Below are positions 25,799 to 34,892 of a DNA stretch of 64,000 nucleotides, one piece after another. Position 1 is the stretch's first letter. Each line of letters opens with the position of its first letter. The translations under genes were made by a program, and so were the position numbers. The DNA is from JBCCEJ01 sp039030335. GTDB taxonomy: Bacteria; Pseudomonadota; Gammaproteobacteria; HK1. Below the pieces are notes generated by a model. The model worked only from the letters and a program-made list of their open reading frames with translations, was not told where the DNA came from and searched no databases. The stretch covers positions 33,487 to 97,486 of the forward strand of contig JBCCEJ010000012.1 of assembly GCA_039030335.1 (NCBI GenBank), given 5' to 3'.

Positions 25799-26131
25799 GT
25801 GCCTTGCCTGTCAGGCATCAATAGCATCGATGCGGATGAGGACGAGTTGATGGTCACGCTCGGTGTCGTCGGCATAACCGGTCTGCCGGTGGCGCTCGCG
25901 TGGCGCGGCATTCGTACGCTGCGAATCGACAACGCACTACAGGGTGTGATGCTTGAAACCGCCAAGACGAGGTCACTCAGGTTCGTCAGCCTGTTGCAGC
26001 GTGCCGCGCTCGGGATCGCCGGCTACTCCCCATGGCTCGTGAACTACGGGCCAAACCGCGTATCGTTAGCGCATCGGGAAAGCGCGCACGTGGTCGTAGC
26101 GCCAGCAACCAGACCGGGAAATACGAGATGA
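25799..26131 (+). CDS. Possible small membrane-anchored hypothetical protein
   Basis: 110 residues from a GTG; no family recognised. One hydrophobic stretch (LMVTLGVVGITGLPVALAW) could be a membrane segment, followed by a soluble part. Two points favour a real gene: its stop overlaps the start of the sulfurtransferase gene by ATGA, as in other coupled pairs here, and 79 of its 110 codons end in G or C, as in the real genes around it. It has no obvious RBS, and the ending (PATRPGNTR) is unremarkable. Without it the region would be a 400-base gap. Confidence 0.4.
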   Translation: MPCLSGINSIDADEDELMVTLGVVGITGLPVALAWRGIRTLRIDNALQGVMLETAKTRSLRFVSLLQRAALGIAGYSPWLVNYGPNRVSLAHRESAHVVVAPATRPGNTR

Positions 26132-26982
26132 ACTACCAGAATCCTGATGCGATCGTTTCCACCGAGTGGCTGGCGGCCAACCTGTCGTCGCCAGACGTGG
26201 TCGTGGTTGACGGTACTTCGCATTTGCCGACAACCGGGCGCAACGCCGCCGCCGAGTTCGCGGAAAAGCATATCCCCGGTGCAAGGCTGTTCCGATTCGC
26301 GGAGATTAGCGACCCCGACCATCCGGTCGGCAACATGCTGCCATCGCCGGAGCGCTTCGCCGAGAAGGTCGGAGCACTCGGCATCGGGAATGGCACGCGG
26401 GTGGTCGCCTACGATGTGTACGGGCTGCACAGCGCGGCACGCGTATGGTGGATGTTCCGCGCGTTTGGCCATGACAACGTCGCTGTACTGAGCGGTGGCT
26501 TACCGAAATGGGAAACGGAAGGTCGCCCGGTGACGAACGCGGAAGCGGACGTGGTTCCGGCGCGCTTTGCAGCCGGCTTCCGACCAGAGCTGGTACGCAG
26601 CGTGGAGGACATGTTGCAAAACATCGACCAGGGCACGGAGCAGGTCATGGATGCACGTGCGGCCGGAAGGTTCACTGGTGAAGATCCGGAACCTCGGGCA
26701 GGCATGCGTTCCGGGCATATCCCCGGCAGCGTGAGCTTGCCGTTTGGCCAGCTGCTCGACGCCGATGGTGTTTACCTGCCGCCCGATGAACTTGCCGCCG
26801 TATTCGCCGGCACCGGCGTCAGTCTGGAGGCGCCCATCACGACTTCGTGTGGCTCAGGGGTTACGGCATGCGTAATTGCGCTCGGTGCGCATCTGTTGGG
26901 CAAGCATGACGTCGCCGTCTACGACGGCTCCTGGTCAGAGTGGGGAGGCCGTCAGGATACTCCGGTAGCGACGGGTTCCTGA
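26128..26982 (+). CDS. Sulfurtransferase (two rhodanese domains)
   Basis: 284 residues with two rhodanese domains. The second carries the active loop CGSGVTA with Cys241, the signature of 3-mercaptopyruvate sulfurtransferases (SseA type). Rhodanese blocks HIPGARLF and GHIPGSVSLP occur in domains 1 and 2. The enzyme moves sulfane sulfur to a thiol or cyanide acceptor. The last 31 bases overlap the convergent Nudix gene. Confidence 0.93.
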   Translation: MNYQNPDAIVSTEWLAANLSSPDVVVVDGTSHLPTTGRNAAAEFAEKHIPGARLFRFAEISDPDHPVGNMLPSPERFAEKVGALGIGNGTRVVAYDVYGLHSAARVWWMFRAFGHDNVAVLSGGLPKWETEGRPVTNAEADVVPARFAAGFRPELVRSVEDMLQNIDQGTEQVMDARAAGRFTGEDPEPRAGMRSGHIPGSVSLPFGQLLDADGVYLPPDELAAVFAGTGVSLEAPITTSCGSGVTACVIALGAHLLGKHDVAVYDGSWSEWGGRQDTPVATGS

Positions 26983-27518
26983 CCGCGCCCGGCGAGCCAC
27001 TTGGCACGCATCCTGAGCATTGAAGGCTCCTGGGTCACGTCCGGAAGCTCGTCGGCCTCCAGCCACTTAAGAGCCAGCGATTCACTCGATACGACGAATG
27101 TGTCCGTCGCCGCCCGGAGCAGAAATCTGACGTCGTAGTGGTAGTGCTGAGGTTCGGAGGCTCGCGCCGGTATCACATGCCGGTCCAGATCAAATATCGC
27201 ATCGTCGACGGCGGTGACCTTGAGACCGGACTCTTCTTCCGCCTCGCGCACCGCGACTGCGAGCGTGTCGGGATCCCCGTCGCTATGGCCACCCAGCTGA
27301 ATCCACATGTTGAGCTTGCGATGATGTGTCAACAGCACGCGCCGGCCCGATGGATCCAGCAGCCAGGCAGAGCCGGTGATGTGTCCGACCCGGCATGTGC
27401 GCTCGAAGCAGTCTGCATGTTGGACGATGAACTCGTCGAAATCGGCTGCTACTGCCTGCTCGGCGGGAAAGCGCCTGACGTAGTCGGCCAGGCGCGCGCG
27501 CAGCTGGTTACGATGCAT
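26952..27518 (-). CDS. Nudix hydrolase
   Basis: 188 residues. The Nudix box reads GGHSDGDPDTLAVAVREAEEES, with the catalytic REAEEES helix intact and a Pro where the first Glu usually is. The HxDGD form is common in a subgroup of Nudix proteins of unknown substrate. Upstream blocks GHITGSAWLLDPSGRRVLLT and KLNMWIQLGG fit the fold. The ATG was placed where homology begins, although the frame stays open 74 codons further upstream into the acyl-CoA-dehydrogenase-like gene. It lies 20 bases after that gene on the same strand. Confidence 0.87.
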   Translation of the reverse strand: MHRNQLRARLADYVRRFPAEQAVAADFDEFIVQHADCFERTCRVGHITGSAWLLDPSGRRVLLTHHRKLNMWIQLGGHSDGDPDTLAVAVREAEEESGLKVTAVDDAIFDLDRHVIPARASEPQHYHYDVRFLLRAATDTFVVSSESLALKWLEADELPDVTQEPSMLRMRAKWLAGRGQEPVATGVS

Positions 27519-27538
27519 CGAGTGGCTGGTCTCGAGGT

Positions 27539-28723
27539 TTACATGAACAACGTATCGGCCTGATGCCCCAGCAGGTAGCGGCCCACGTTTTCGAAGTTCG
27601 TCGCGCGTCCTTGCACCTGTTGCGATACGGCGTGCATGTCGCGGAAACGCCTCTCGAACGGCAATGCAGAGAAGATGGCGGATGACCCGGCCATCCGGTG
27701 AACGGCGTAGACCACTTCGGCGCTCTTGCGTATTGCCCACGTGGTAGCCAACCGTATCTGCGCGCGCTGGTCGATAGACAAAGGCTCGCCAACTTCAACG
27801 CCATCCCAGACTTCCAGCAACGTATTGCGCTGAAATGCACGGGCACTCGCATGTTGTGCTTCGAGTTCTGCGAGTTCAGTCTGAAATACCGGGCTGTCAC
27901 GCAGCGAAGAGCGCGCCCCGCGCGCAGTCTTGTGGGTCGCCAGTGCGCGCAGGTCGTCCAACGCACCGCGGGCGACACCGAGCGCCACGCCCGAGAAAGA
28001 CCCGGCGTACACGTTGGTGGTCGGAAATCGATAGAGCGGCGCATCGTATTGCCGGCTCTCGAGCGTCTCGCGATCCAGCGTGAGCACCTCGTCTACGAAA
28101 AGTCCGTCGATCCGATAACCTTCGCTGCGCGTACCGCGCAAACCCATAACGTGCCAGTCATCCAGCATGGCCACCTGTTCGCGTCGAAACAACGCCGTGG
28201 TCAGCTGAGGCTTTCCGCTCTTGCCCAGAACGGCCGCGCCGTGTTCGTCGACCACCTTACAGTGCGCACCGATCCAGGTGGCGTGGTAACTACCGCTCGC
28301 GAACTTCCATTCGCCCGTGACCCGGTACCCCCCGGATACCGGTACCGCCTGACCCTGCGCGCCAGCGCCCCACGCCAGCACAGCGTGGTCGGGACCGAAG
28401 ACCTCTGCAGCCGCGTCACGGTGCATGAAGGCTGCCGACATGCCGCAGCCGAACGCCTGCCCCAGACACCAGGCCGTGCTGGCATCAGCGGCCGCCACGC
28501 ACTCCGTCACCTGCGCTAGTTCAGGGGGTGAGAGTTCTTCACCTGATAGCCACCGCGGTAATGTCAGGCGAAATAGTCGAGCCCGGTGCAACGCCGCTAA
28601 CAGATCGTCAGTCAGTGCGCGGCCCGCTTCGATCGCATCACCGGCCTGGGCGATGTCGGCGGCCAGTGCGCGCGCGCGGTCAAGCGCGGTCGAATCAATT
28701 TCGCGAATCGGCTCAGCAGACAT
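27539..28723 (-). CDS. Acyl-CoA dehydrogenase-fold flavoprotein (HsaA/DszC-like)
   Basis: 394 residues with the acyl-CoA dehydrogenase fold but the features of two-component flavin-dependent monooxygenases and related oxidases: GGYRVTGEWKFASGSYHATW, MGLRGTRSEGYRIDGLFVDE, and RDMHAVSQQVQGRATNFENV near the end. The usual catalytic Glu of fatty-acid dehydrogenases is not obvious. It probably acts on a non-fatty-acyl substrate and would need a flavin reductase, none of which is seen nearby. The VOC-like gene lies six bases upstream, so the two are co-transcribed. Confidence 0.87.
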   Translation of the reverse strand: MSAEPIREIDSTALDRARALAADIAQAGDAIEAGRALTDDLLAALHRARLFRLTLPRWLSGEELSPPELAQVTECVAAADASTAWCLGQAFGCGMSAAFMHRDAAAEVFGPDHAVLAWGAGAQGQAVPVSGGYRVTGEWKFASGSYHATWIGAHCKVVDEHGAAVLGKSGKPQLTTALFRREQVAMLDDWHVMGLRGTRSEGYRIDGLFVDEVLTLDRETLESRQYDAPLYRFPTTNVYAGSFSGVALGVARGALDDLRALATHKTARGARSSLRDSPVFQTELAELEAQHASARAFQRNTLLEVWDGVEVGEPLSIDQRAQIRLATTWAIRKSAEVVYAVHRMAGSSAIFSALPFERRFRDMHAVSQQVQGRATNFENVGRYLLGHQADTLFM

Positions 28724-28729
28724 ACAGGG

Positions 28730-29587
28730 TCACCCCGAGAAGGCGTCGTTGTCGCGCACGTAGTTGCTCAGACTTTGCTCCGGATTCCGGTTTACCAGCG
28801 GACGGCCGTACATCGGATGCGACAGACTCCGAACCTCGTGCTCCACCTCGAACAGCCGCTCACCGGAATCCGGGTCGACGATGTGGTTGAAGCGGTATTG
28901 CGCCTGATTGGATTCTTCGGCGATGAGGCCGCGTTCATCCAACCACTCGTGCGGCCCCGAAAAGTCGGCAAGGTAGATCGCGATGTGATGCCCGTCGAAG
29001 TCGGGCTGCGGGGCATCGGTCTCGCGAAACTCCAACGTCTGTTCAAACCCGATTCTGACGCGTGCCAGTTCACCGTTGTTGCCGCTCACGTGCTCGGCGG
29101 GTGCAGCCAGCACCCGCTCGTAGAACCGGGCGATACCCGGCGTGGTCCCGAGCGGCACTTCGAACTGCACGTAGGGCATGCCGAGGGCCATTCTTCCGAA
29201 CGCGCCACGTTCATGTACTTCCAGGCGGTTCCCCCACGGACTGGTCACGTCCAGCCGTCCGTTGACACGCTGCCACGCGAGCTGAGTTTCCGCGAGCTTC
29301 TCCGATACCGCTTCCAGGCGCTTTTCGAGAGTTTGCAGCGACGGCACCACAAGGCCCACAACACCGCGCACGACCTGCGGCTCGCCAACTGGCAGATGGA
29401 ACTGCTGGCGACCGAGATTGACCCACATGTTACGCATGCCGAAGTCGACGTAGGGATCGCGCGTAAAGCCCATGCCCGATATGTAGAACAGATGAGCCTG
29501 CGACTGGTCCGGGATCAGCGTGTTGACGTGCTCCAGAGTAATGATATTCCCGACGTCCTCAGCACTGCGGTCGAACTGTCGCGTCAT
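28730..29587 (-). CDS. VOC-superfamily-like protein
   Basis: 285 residues that look like a duplicated vicinal-oxygen-chelate protein: ITLEHVNTLIPDQSQAHLFY starts the first module and YVQFEVPLGTTPGIARFYER the second, with GHHIAIYLADF and VEHEVRSLSHPMY near the end. These proteins are often extradiol-type dioxygenases or isomerases. The ATG at 29587 was chosen; another lies three codons upstream. It is followed by the acyl-CoA-dehydrogenase-fold gene after six bases, and joint action on one aromatic or unsaturated substrate is possible. Its start region overlaps nothing on the other strand. Confidence 0.72.
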   Translation of the reverse strand: MTRQFDRSAEDVGNIITLEHVNTLIPDQSQAHLFYISGMGFTRDPYVDFGMRNMWVNLGRQQFHLPVGEPQVVRGVVGLVVPSLQTLEKRLEAVSEKLAETQLAWQRVNGRLDVTSPWGNRLEVHERGAFGRMALGMPYVQFEVPLGTTPGIARFYERVLAAPAEHVSGNNGELARVRIGFEQTLEFRETDAPQPDFDGHHIAIYLADFSGPHEWLDERGLIAEESNQAQYRFNHIVDPDSGERLFEVEHEVRSLSHPMYGRPLVNRNPEQSLSNYVRDNDAFSG

Positions 29588-29703
29588 TGCGTGCATACCG
29601 GGTGACAAATCGGAGACCGTTGTTTTTACCGGAGACCCGCGTATAAGTCCAACGTCGACCCGGCAGGCAGGGTCAACCCGCCGCAGACGACGGAGGAGCC
29701 TAG

Positions 29704-30408
29704 ATGGGCCAGGCGAAAGACATTCAGTCAGCGCTCCGGGCGATCGGTAATCCGGAAATCGCCGCACATTCCAGTCGTTTCTTCAAGTCCGGGCCGGGCG
29801 AGTACGCAGAGGGCGACCGGTTCCTCGGTGTGCGCGTGCCGGAGGTTCGTGCGCTCATACGACAACACCGGCAAATCCGGCTACACGAACTGCGCACCCT
29901 CATCCGATCGAAATGGCATGAGGAACGCCTGTTTGCCGTCTTGTGGTTGAACGAGCACTGCAAGCGGGCCGGCCCGGAGGACCTGCAGACAAGCTTCGAG
30001 TTCTACCTCCGCGAACGCGAGCACGTAAACAACTGGGATCTGGTGGACGGTTCCGCCCCAGGCATCGTAGGACGCTGGTTGTTTCCGCGGGACCGAAGCA
30101 TGCTCTACGACTTCGTACGCGCCGAGTCGTTGTGGGACCGACGCATCGCCATTCTGAGCACGCTGCACTTCATCAAGGCCGGTGACCTCGACGATACCTT
30201 CGCGCTGTCGGCACTGTTGTTGGACGACAACCAGGATCTGATGCACAAGGCGGCAGGATGGATGCTGCGCGAAGCGGGGAAACGCGACCGTGCGAGATTG
30301 GACGACTTTCTCGGCGCGAAGCTCAACGATATGCCGCGCACGATGCTGCGCTACGCGATTGAGAAACACCCCGAAGCGGAACGCCAGGCCTGGCTGCGGG
30401 GATCTTGA
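29704..30408 (+). CDS. alkD: DNA alkylation repair protein (AlkD family)
   Basis: 234 residues of HEAT-like helical repeats. AlkD-type DNA glycosylases remove N3- and N7-alkylpurines without base flipping. The conserved catalytic neighbourhood is visible as VNNWDLVD (Trp and Asp) and SLWDRRIAILSTLHFI (Trp, Arg). KAAGWMLREAGKRD and PRTMLRYAIEKHP complete the family pattern. GGAGGAG precedes the ATG at ideal spacing. It is divergent from the VOC-like gene. Confidence 0.93.
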   Translation: MGQAKDIQSALRAIGNPEIAAHSSRFFKSGPGEYAEGDRFLGVRVPEVRALIRQHRQIRLHELRTLIRSKWHEERLFAVLWLNEHCKRAGPEDLQTSFEFYLREREHVNNWDLVDGSAPGIVGRWLFPRDRSMLYDFVRAESLWDRRIAILSTLHFIKAGDLDDTFALSALLLDDNQDLMHKAAGWMLREAGKRDRARLDDFLGAKLNDMPRTMLRYAIEKHPEAERQAWLRGS

Positions 30409-30513
30409 ACGAGCAGCCGTGCGGCTTACCTGAACGTCCAGCACCTCCTGTTGCGTTGCCGCCGGTTGGCACTGCGGTAATATCCGGCCATCCGTAAACG
30501 TCCGGGCAAATCC

Positions 30514-31533
30514 ATGCACTCTCCATCCGCTTTCGACCGAATCAATCTCGGCCTGCACATGAGTCCGCCGAATCAAACGGCGCCCCAGTTCGAGACGGGT
30601 GTCTGGGCGGAACGGAACGGCTTCGATTCACTCTATCTACCCGACGGCATGGGCCGGATGGACGCGTTTACGATGGGGGCCGGGCTGGCACCACAAACCA
30701 GCACGATTCGCCTTTGCCTTGGCATCGTGCCGGTGTTTACGCGTCCGGCGGCGGTCATTGCGACATCGGCCATGACGCTCAGTCATCTCGCACCGGACCG
30801 CTTTGTTCTGGGTCTCGGTGCTTCCAGCCATACGATGGTGGACCGTTGGTATGGCACGCCGTTCGAGCGTCCGTTGACGCGGGTACGGGAGACGACGCAA
30901 CTCGTCAAATCGATTCTCGCCGGGGAGCGCACCAACTTCGACGGACGCACTATTCGCAGCCACAGCTTTCGCCTCGGTATTCAGCCGCAGGGCAACATTC
31001 CCATTCATCTGGCGGCGCTGAAACCGAAGATGTTGGAGTTGGCCGGAGAGATGGCAGACGGTGTGATCCTGAACCTCGTGCCGCTCGAGTTGGTACCGCA
31101 GATGCTCGAGCACATCGACACGGGTGCGAAGCGATCCGGGCGACGTGTAGAAGATCTGGATGTCGCCGTCTATCTGTATGCGTTCGCAACGGACGCAATC
31201 GAAACCGCAGAGCGCGAGATGGCCAATATCGCAGCCGGGTACTTTTCCACACCGGTCTACAACAACTTTCTCGATTGGATGGGTTATCCGGTCGAGGCGA
31301 AGCAGATCATCGATGGATTTGCCGAGCGTGACCGCAACAAAACACTCAACGCATTCTCATCCGAGGTGCTGCACAAGCTCGGCATCATCGGTTCAGCTGA
31401 GGAGTGCCGCAGCCGAATCGTCGAATATGCCAACGCCGGCATCACGACGCCCGTGATAGCAGCCGCGGCGGCCGATCCCGGTATTTACCGTTCGACCCTG
31501 GACGCGCTCGCCCGACCTGCAAGAGACAGTTAG
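30514..31533 (+). CDS. LLM-class flavin-dependent oxidoreductase
   Basis: 339 residues of the luciferase-like monooxygenase family with a TIM-barrel fold. Blocks: WAERNGFDSLYLPDG, TIRLCLGIVPVFTRPAAVIA, RFVLGLGASSHTMVDRWYG, and PIHLAALKPKMLELAGEMAD. Either F420 or FMN could be the cofactor; the sequence resembles F420-dependent relatives such as Mer/MSMEG proteins, but this cannot be decided by eye. It converges with a GST gene, overlapping by four bases. Substrate is unknown. Confidence 0.9.
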   Translation: MHSPSAFDRINLGLHMSPPNQTAPQFETGVWAERNGFDSLYLPDGMGRMDAFTMGAGLAPQTSTIRLCLGIVPVFTRPAAVIATSAMTLSHLAPDRFVLGLGASSHTMVDRWYGTPFERPLTRVRETTQLVKSILAGERTNFDGRTIRSHSFRLGIQPQGNIPIHLAALKPKMLELAGEMADGVILNLVPLELVPQMLEHIDTGAKRSGRRVEDLDVAVYLYAFATDAIETAEREMANIAAGYFSTPVYNNFLDWMGYPVEAKQIIDGFAERDRNKTLNAFSSEVLHKLGIIGSAEECRSRIVEYANAGITTPVIAAAAADPGIYRSTLDALARPARDS

Positions 31534-32255
31534 TCAGGCGACAGGTCGAGGTCAGCGTAGTAACGGAAGATGCCATGTTCATTGAACGGCAGACGTCGCT
31601 CCGAGGCCAGGTACGCCGCGAGATTCGGTCGGGTAGCGACGCGCGCCTGCAGGGCCAGGCAATGCGGAATCGAGGCCCGCGTGACCGCCATGGCTTTCGG
31701 AAAAGCGTACTGGAGACCGCAGAGCACCTGAAAGAGCGCGATATCAGCGATGCCATCGTGCCCGCCGACCAGGGATCCGCCGCCGTTGCGCAACAGATCT
31801 TCGAAGTAGCCAAGCCGCTGCTGCAGACGGCCGTTGACGAAGGCACGCGCCGCGTCGATCGCTTGCGCGCGCTGTTCCTCGAACGTCAGCTTAACGGTGA
31901 CCGGATGATGGGTATCGTGCGCCTCGTCGACCACATCCAGGATCGTCAGCAGATGCTGGCGGATATCGACCCGCGCTTTCGGATCGGCTGGCATCGCACC
32001 GGCGAGATCGGCGACATATTCACAGACGACTGCCGTTTGCGCGACCACTTGCCCATCGTGCACCACGGCTGGCGGTGCGAATGGGCACGGCGCCCCGACG
32101 GCACCAGAGCGAAGACGCTCAATGGCGGCAAACCCACCCCCATCTGACTCCGGCAACCGCGCGACGTCGACGTAGTCGAGGCCGGCGTCCTCCATGATAA
32201 GGCGTACGAATTCGCCTCGCCCTTGCAACACCGGCCAGTAGTAGAGTTCCAGCAT
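31530..32255 (-). CDS. Glutathione S-transferase
   Basis: 241 residues. The N-terminal thioredoxin-like domain begins LELYYWPVLQGRGEFVRLIM, with the usual catalytic Tyr/Ser region. The cis-Pro region is PFAPPAVVHDGQVVAQTA, where the Gln-Thr pair takes the place of the usual Glu/Gln-Ser. The helical C-terminal domain contains FVNGRLQQRLGYFEDLL and GHDGIADIALFQVL. It conjugates glutathione to electrophiles or acts as a peroxidase. The zinc dehydrogenase gene follows on the same strand after 130 bases that hold no clear element. Confidence 0.9.
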   Translation of the reverse strand: MLELYYWPVLQGRGEFVRLIMEDAGLDYVDVARLPESDGGGFAAIERLRSGAVGAPCPFAPPAVVHDGQVVAQTAVVCEYVADLAGAMPADPKARVDIRQHLLTILDVVDEAHDTHHPVTVKLTFEEQRAQAIDAARAFVNGRLQQRLGYFEDLLRNGGGSLVGGHDGIADIALFQVLCGLQYAFPKAMAVTRASIPHCLALQARVATRPNLAAYLASERRLPFNEHGIFRYYADLDLSPD

Positions 32256-32385
32256 CAGGGGTCTCCGTTAAGCGTTGATGTCGAGGCAGCAACCGCCGAC
32301 GTCGAGCGACGCGCCGCCCCAACCCGGGCGAATCGGCAGCGGCGCTGTAACACAGAGTGCGTAGGTCGAGCAGCGCGGTCGCCAG

Positions 32386-33441
32386 TCAGTCAAACGCGAT
32401 TTGCACCTTTAGCGACTGCTCACGATCGCCCGCGATCTCGAAAGCGCTGCGTGCTTCATTGAGCGCGTAGGTACCGGTCAGGAGCGGCCGCACGTCGATG
32501 AGACCTTTGCTCATCAGTTCGACGGCCCAGTCAAACTCCTCATGGAAACGAAACGTCCCGCGGAGGTCGATTTCTTTTGCGACGACGACATTCATCGGCA
32601 ATGCCACGGCGTCACCACCGAGGCCTACCTGCACGAACACGCCGCGCGGTCGGATGACCGGCAGCGCGCTGCAGATAGCAGGTTCGGTGCCTGATGCTTC
32701 GAATACGACGTCGAAGTAGCCTTTGTGCAACGCGAACTCGGCCAGCCCGTCAGCAAGCCGCGCGACGTTGACCGTGCGGTCGGCTCCTGCGGCAGCGGCG
32801 TGTTCGAGTGCCGCATCGGCGAGGTCGGTCGCAACAATTTCCGCGGCCCCGGCCCGCCGCGCGACAGCTATGGTCAATACCCCGATCGGCCCACAACCGC
32901 AGACCAGCACCCGCGCACCGAGCATGTCACCAGCACGGCGTACGGCATGCAGGGCTACCGACAGGGGTTCTGCCATGGCGAGTTGTGCACAATCGAGCGG
33001 CGAAGCCGGCGCGCTCACGCATTGCTCCGCCGTCGCCACGACGACCTCTGCGAACGCTCCTTGTACATGAGGAAAGCGCATCGCCGAGCCGTAGAAACGC
33101 ATGTCGAGGCAGTGATTGGCATCACCCTTCAGGCAGTAGTGACAATCACCGCAAGGTCGACTCGGGTTGATAGCGACGGGCGTACCGACGGAAAGATCGT
33201 CCACGTCTGCGCCCACCGCCTCTACGAGCCCGGCGACTTCATGACCGAGGATCATTGGCTCGCGCAGGCGTACGGCCCCGAAGCCGCCGTGATGATAATA
33301 GTGAAGGTCTGACCCGCAGACGCCGCCACGTTGAACGGCTACCCGCACCTCACCCTTCTGGAGCTGTGGTGCCTCCAGCTCATCGATCCGTAGATCGCGC
33401 GGCGCATGGATGACAAGTGCGCGCATCGGGGTTGTCCGCAT
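32386..33441 (-). CDS. Zinc-dependent alcohol dehydrogenase, L-idonate 5-dehydrogenase-like
   Basis: 351 residues of the medium-chain dehydrogenase family. Catalytic zinc region: GGVCGSDLHYYHHGG and MILGHEVAGLVEAVG. Structural zinc Cys cluster: SRPCGDCHYCLKGDANHC. Cofactor loop: VLVCGCGPIGVLTIAVA. The HYYHHGG motif and overall pattern are those of L-idonate 5-dehydrogenases, which convert L-idonate to 5-ketogluconate. No other idonate genes are adjacent, so the substrate may be a different polyol. An internal ATG five codons in is an alternative start. Confidence 0.9.
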   Translation of the reverse strand: MRTTPMRALVIHAPRDLRIDELEAPQLQKGEVRVAVQRGGVCGSDLHYYHHGGFGAVRLREPMILGHEVAGLVEAVGADVDDLSVGTPVAINPSRPCGDCHYCLKGDANHCLDMRFYGSAMRFPHVQGAFAEVVVATAEQCVSAPASPLDCAQLAMAEPLSVALHAVRRAGDMLGARVLVCGCGPIGVLTIAVARRAGAAEIVATDLADAALEHAAAAGADRTVNVARLADGLAEFALHKGYFDVVFEASGTEPAICSALPVIRPRGVFVQVGLGGDAVALPMNVVVAKEIDLRGTFRFHEEFDWAVELMSKGLIDVRPLLTGTYALNEARSAFEIAGDREQSLKVQIAFD

Positions 33442-33455
33442 CTTTGTTGTTCGGC

Positions 33456-33479
33456 AGCACCCATGGTTGCACGGGTGCT
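33456..33479 (-). terminator. Hairpin between LarA-like and dehydrogenase genes
   Basis: AGCACCC / GGGTGCT, a perfect 7-base stem with a 10-base loop, lies after the stop of the minus-strand LarA-like gene and before the dehydrogenase start. It may be a terminator or leader hairpin. No T-run. Confidence 0.4.
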
Positions 33480-33518
33480 ACACGCTTACGGGTCCGGTCC
33501 GCCGGGCGACGCTGTCGA

Positions 33519-34832
33519 TCAGGCAGCGTGGGCCGCGTCTCCGGCGAAGTTCAGCAGCGCCCCGTCGGCATCGAACTCGGCCGCAAAGGGCTCGCCGATC
33601 ACCTCCATGTTCGGGTGCGCTTCCACCTGATCACGCATCGTCTCGGTCATCCAGATGTCGGCCAGTTCCAGTGTGTTGCGCGCACGTACAATCCTGGCTT
33701 CCGGTGCGTCGACCCGCGCGCATCCGCGCAGCGCCACGGCGATAGCCTGTTGGTCCGTGTCTGCCACGAGCGGCAGTTTGGCGCCTGAGATGATTCCAGA
33801 CGTTACGATATTCACATACGTCATGGACCAGTCCATCTTGCTGACCAGACGCTGGGTCGTCACGTCTGCGCCGGCAAGGCCCGTCGCGTTCCCGTGCGTC
33901 GCATCGGTGAGGTCGCGTACCACGATCTGGTTGATCTTGGGTCCGTTGTCAAAACCAGGCAAACCGGTCGTCGGGCGCCCTGTTGCATTTGGATCCATGC
34001 CGCTGCCGGAGATGTCCTTGCCGATCTGGTCGATGATCAGCAAGTCCGCCGTCTGAAACAGAAAGCGCGGGATATTCTGCTTGGCCAGTTCCAGCAGTGC
34101 CGCGTCGCGTTCGAAGAAGTCAGCCGACGGTACCAGCTCGACGTGCAACAGCTGGTCGTAGGCGTTTTCAACCATCGCGACGCCGAACAGCACTTTGGTA
34201 TTGGCGAGAAAGATCCCGGCGGCCTCCGGCAGCACCTTGTGAAAGTCCGCGAAACCTTCCTGGTGAATGGCTTCGGCACCGGCGTGCTTGGCAAGGCCGA
34301 TGGTCAGCATCTTGATGAGGCCGCTCTCGTGCTTCGCGCGAAAATCTGTGTGCGGTTTCACCCGGTTACACGGCACGATGAAATCGGCTTCAAAGGCCAG
34401 CTTGTCGCAATAGACGGGACAGCCGGTCTGCAGCGTGCCTACCTGCACGACGTCCATCGAAGCATGAATGGGGGCGCCGAGGAATTCCTCGGTCATGCCG
34501 TACTCGAGCAAAATGCCTCTTTGCCCCTCCGCCGTACCGCCGCCATGACTGCCCATGGCAGGAACGACGAATACGTCTGCCCCGGCACTCTTCAACTCCC
34601 GTATAACCGCCTGCACGACGGGCGGCTGCGGACGGATACCGCGACTACCCACGGCGACAGCTACCCGCTTGCCTGTCAGAGCCACGCCGTCGAACTTCTT
34701 GAATTCCTCGGCGATGCGGCCGTCGAGGTCGGCCAGCCGGTCGCTGTTGAAGTGCTGTCGCACGTGCATGAACTTCGGCAGCTGAATATCGAAGCCGCCC
34801 GGCATCGGAATCGGTATGGAGTGTGGAACCAT
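33519..34832 (-). CDS. LarA-like (DUF2088, lactate racemase domain) protein
   Basis: 437 residues. The N-terminal half matches the lactate racemase N-terminal domain: VAVAVGSRGIRPQPPVVQAV, FVVPAMGSHGGGTAEGQRG, FIVPCNRVKPHTDF, and ESGLIKMLTIGLAKHAGAEA. Later comes LLIIDQIGKDISGSGMDPNA. True LarA racemises lactate with a nickel-pincer cofactor. Members of this related group have several conserved His residues, but their activity is unknown. I see no larB, larC or larE for cofactor synthesis in the window, so either these are elsewhere or the protein does something else. Confidence 0.8.
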   Translation of the reverse strand: MVPHSIPIPMPGGFDIQLPKFMHVRQHFNSDRLADLDGRIAEEFKKFDGVALTGKRVAVAVGSRGIRPQPPVVQAVIRELKSAGADVFVVPAMGSHGGGTAEGQRGILLEYGMTEEFLGAPIHASMDVVQVGTLQTGCPVYCDKLAFEADFIVPCNRVKPHTDFRAKHESGLIKMLTIGLAKHAGAEAIHQEGFADFHKVLPEAAGIFLANTKVLFGVAMVENAYDQLLHVELVPSADFFERDAALLELAKQNIPRFLFQTADLLIIDQIGKDISGSGMDPNATGRPTTGLPGFDNGPKINQIVVRDLTDATHGNATGLAGADVTTQRLVSKMDWSMTYVNIVTSGIISGAKLPLVADTDQQAIAVALRGCARVDAPEARIVRARNTLELADIWMTETMRDQVEAHPNMEVIGEPFAAEFDADGALLNFAGDAAHAA

Positions 34833-34892
34833 GTGTTCAGTCCTCGGCGTCGGGTGTGCGGCGCAGGCAGTGCGTCCGCCTGATGCACCTTA

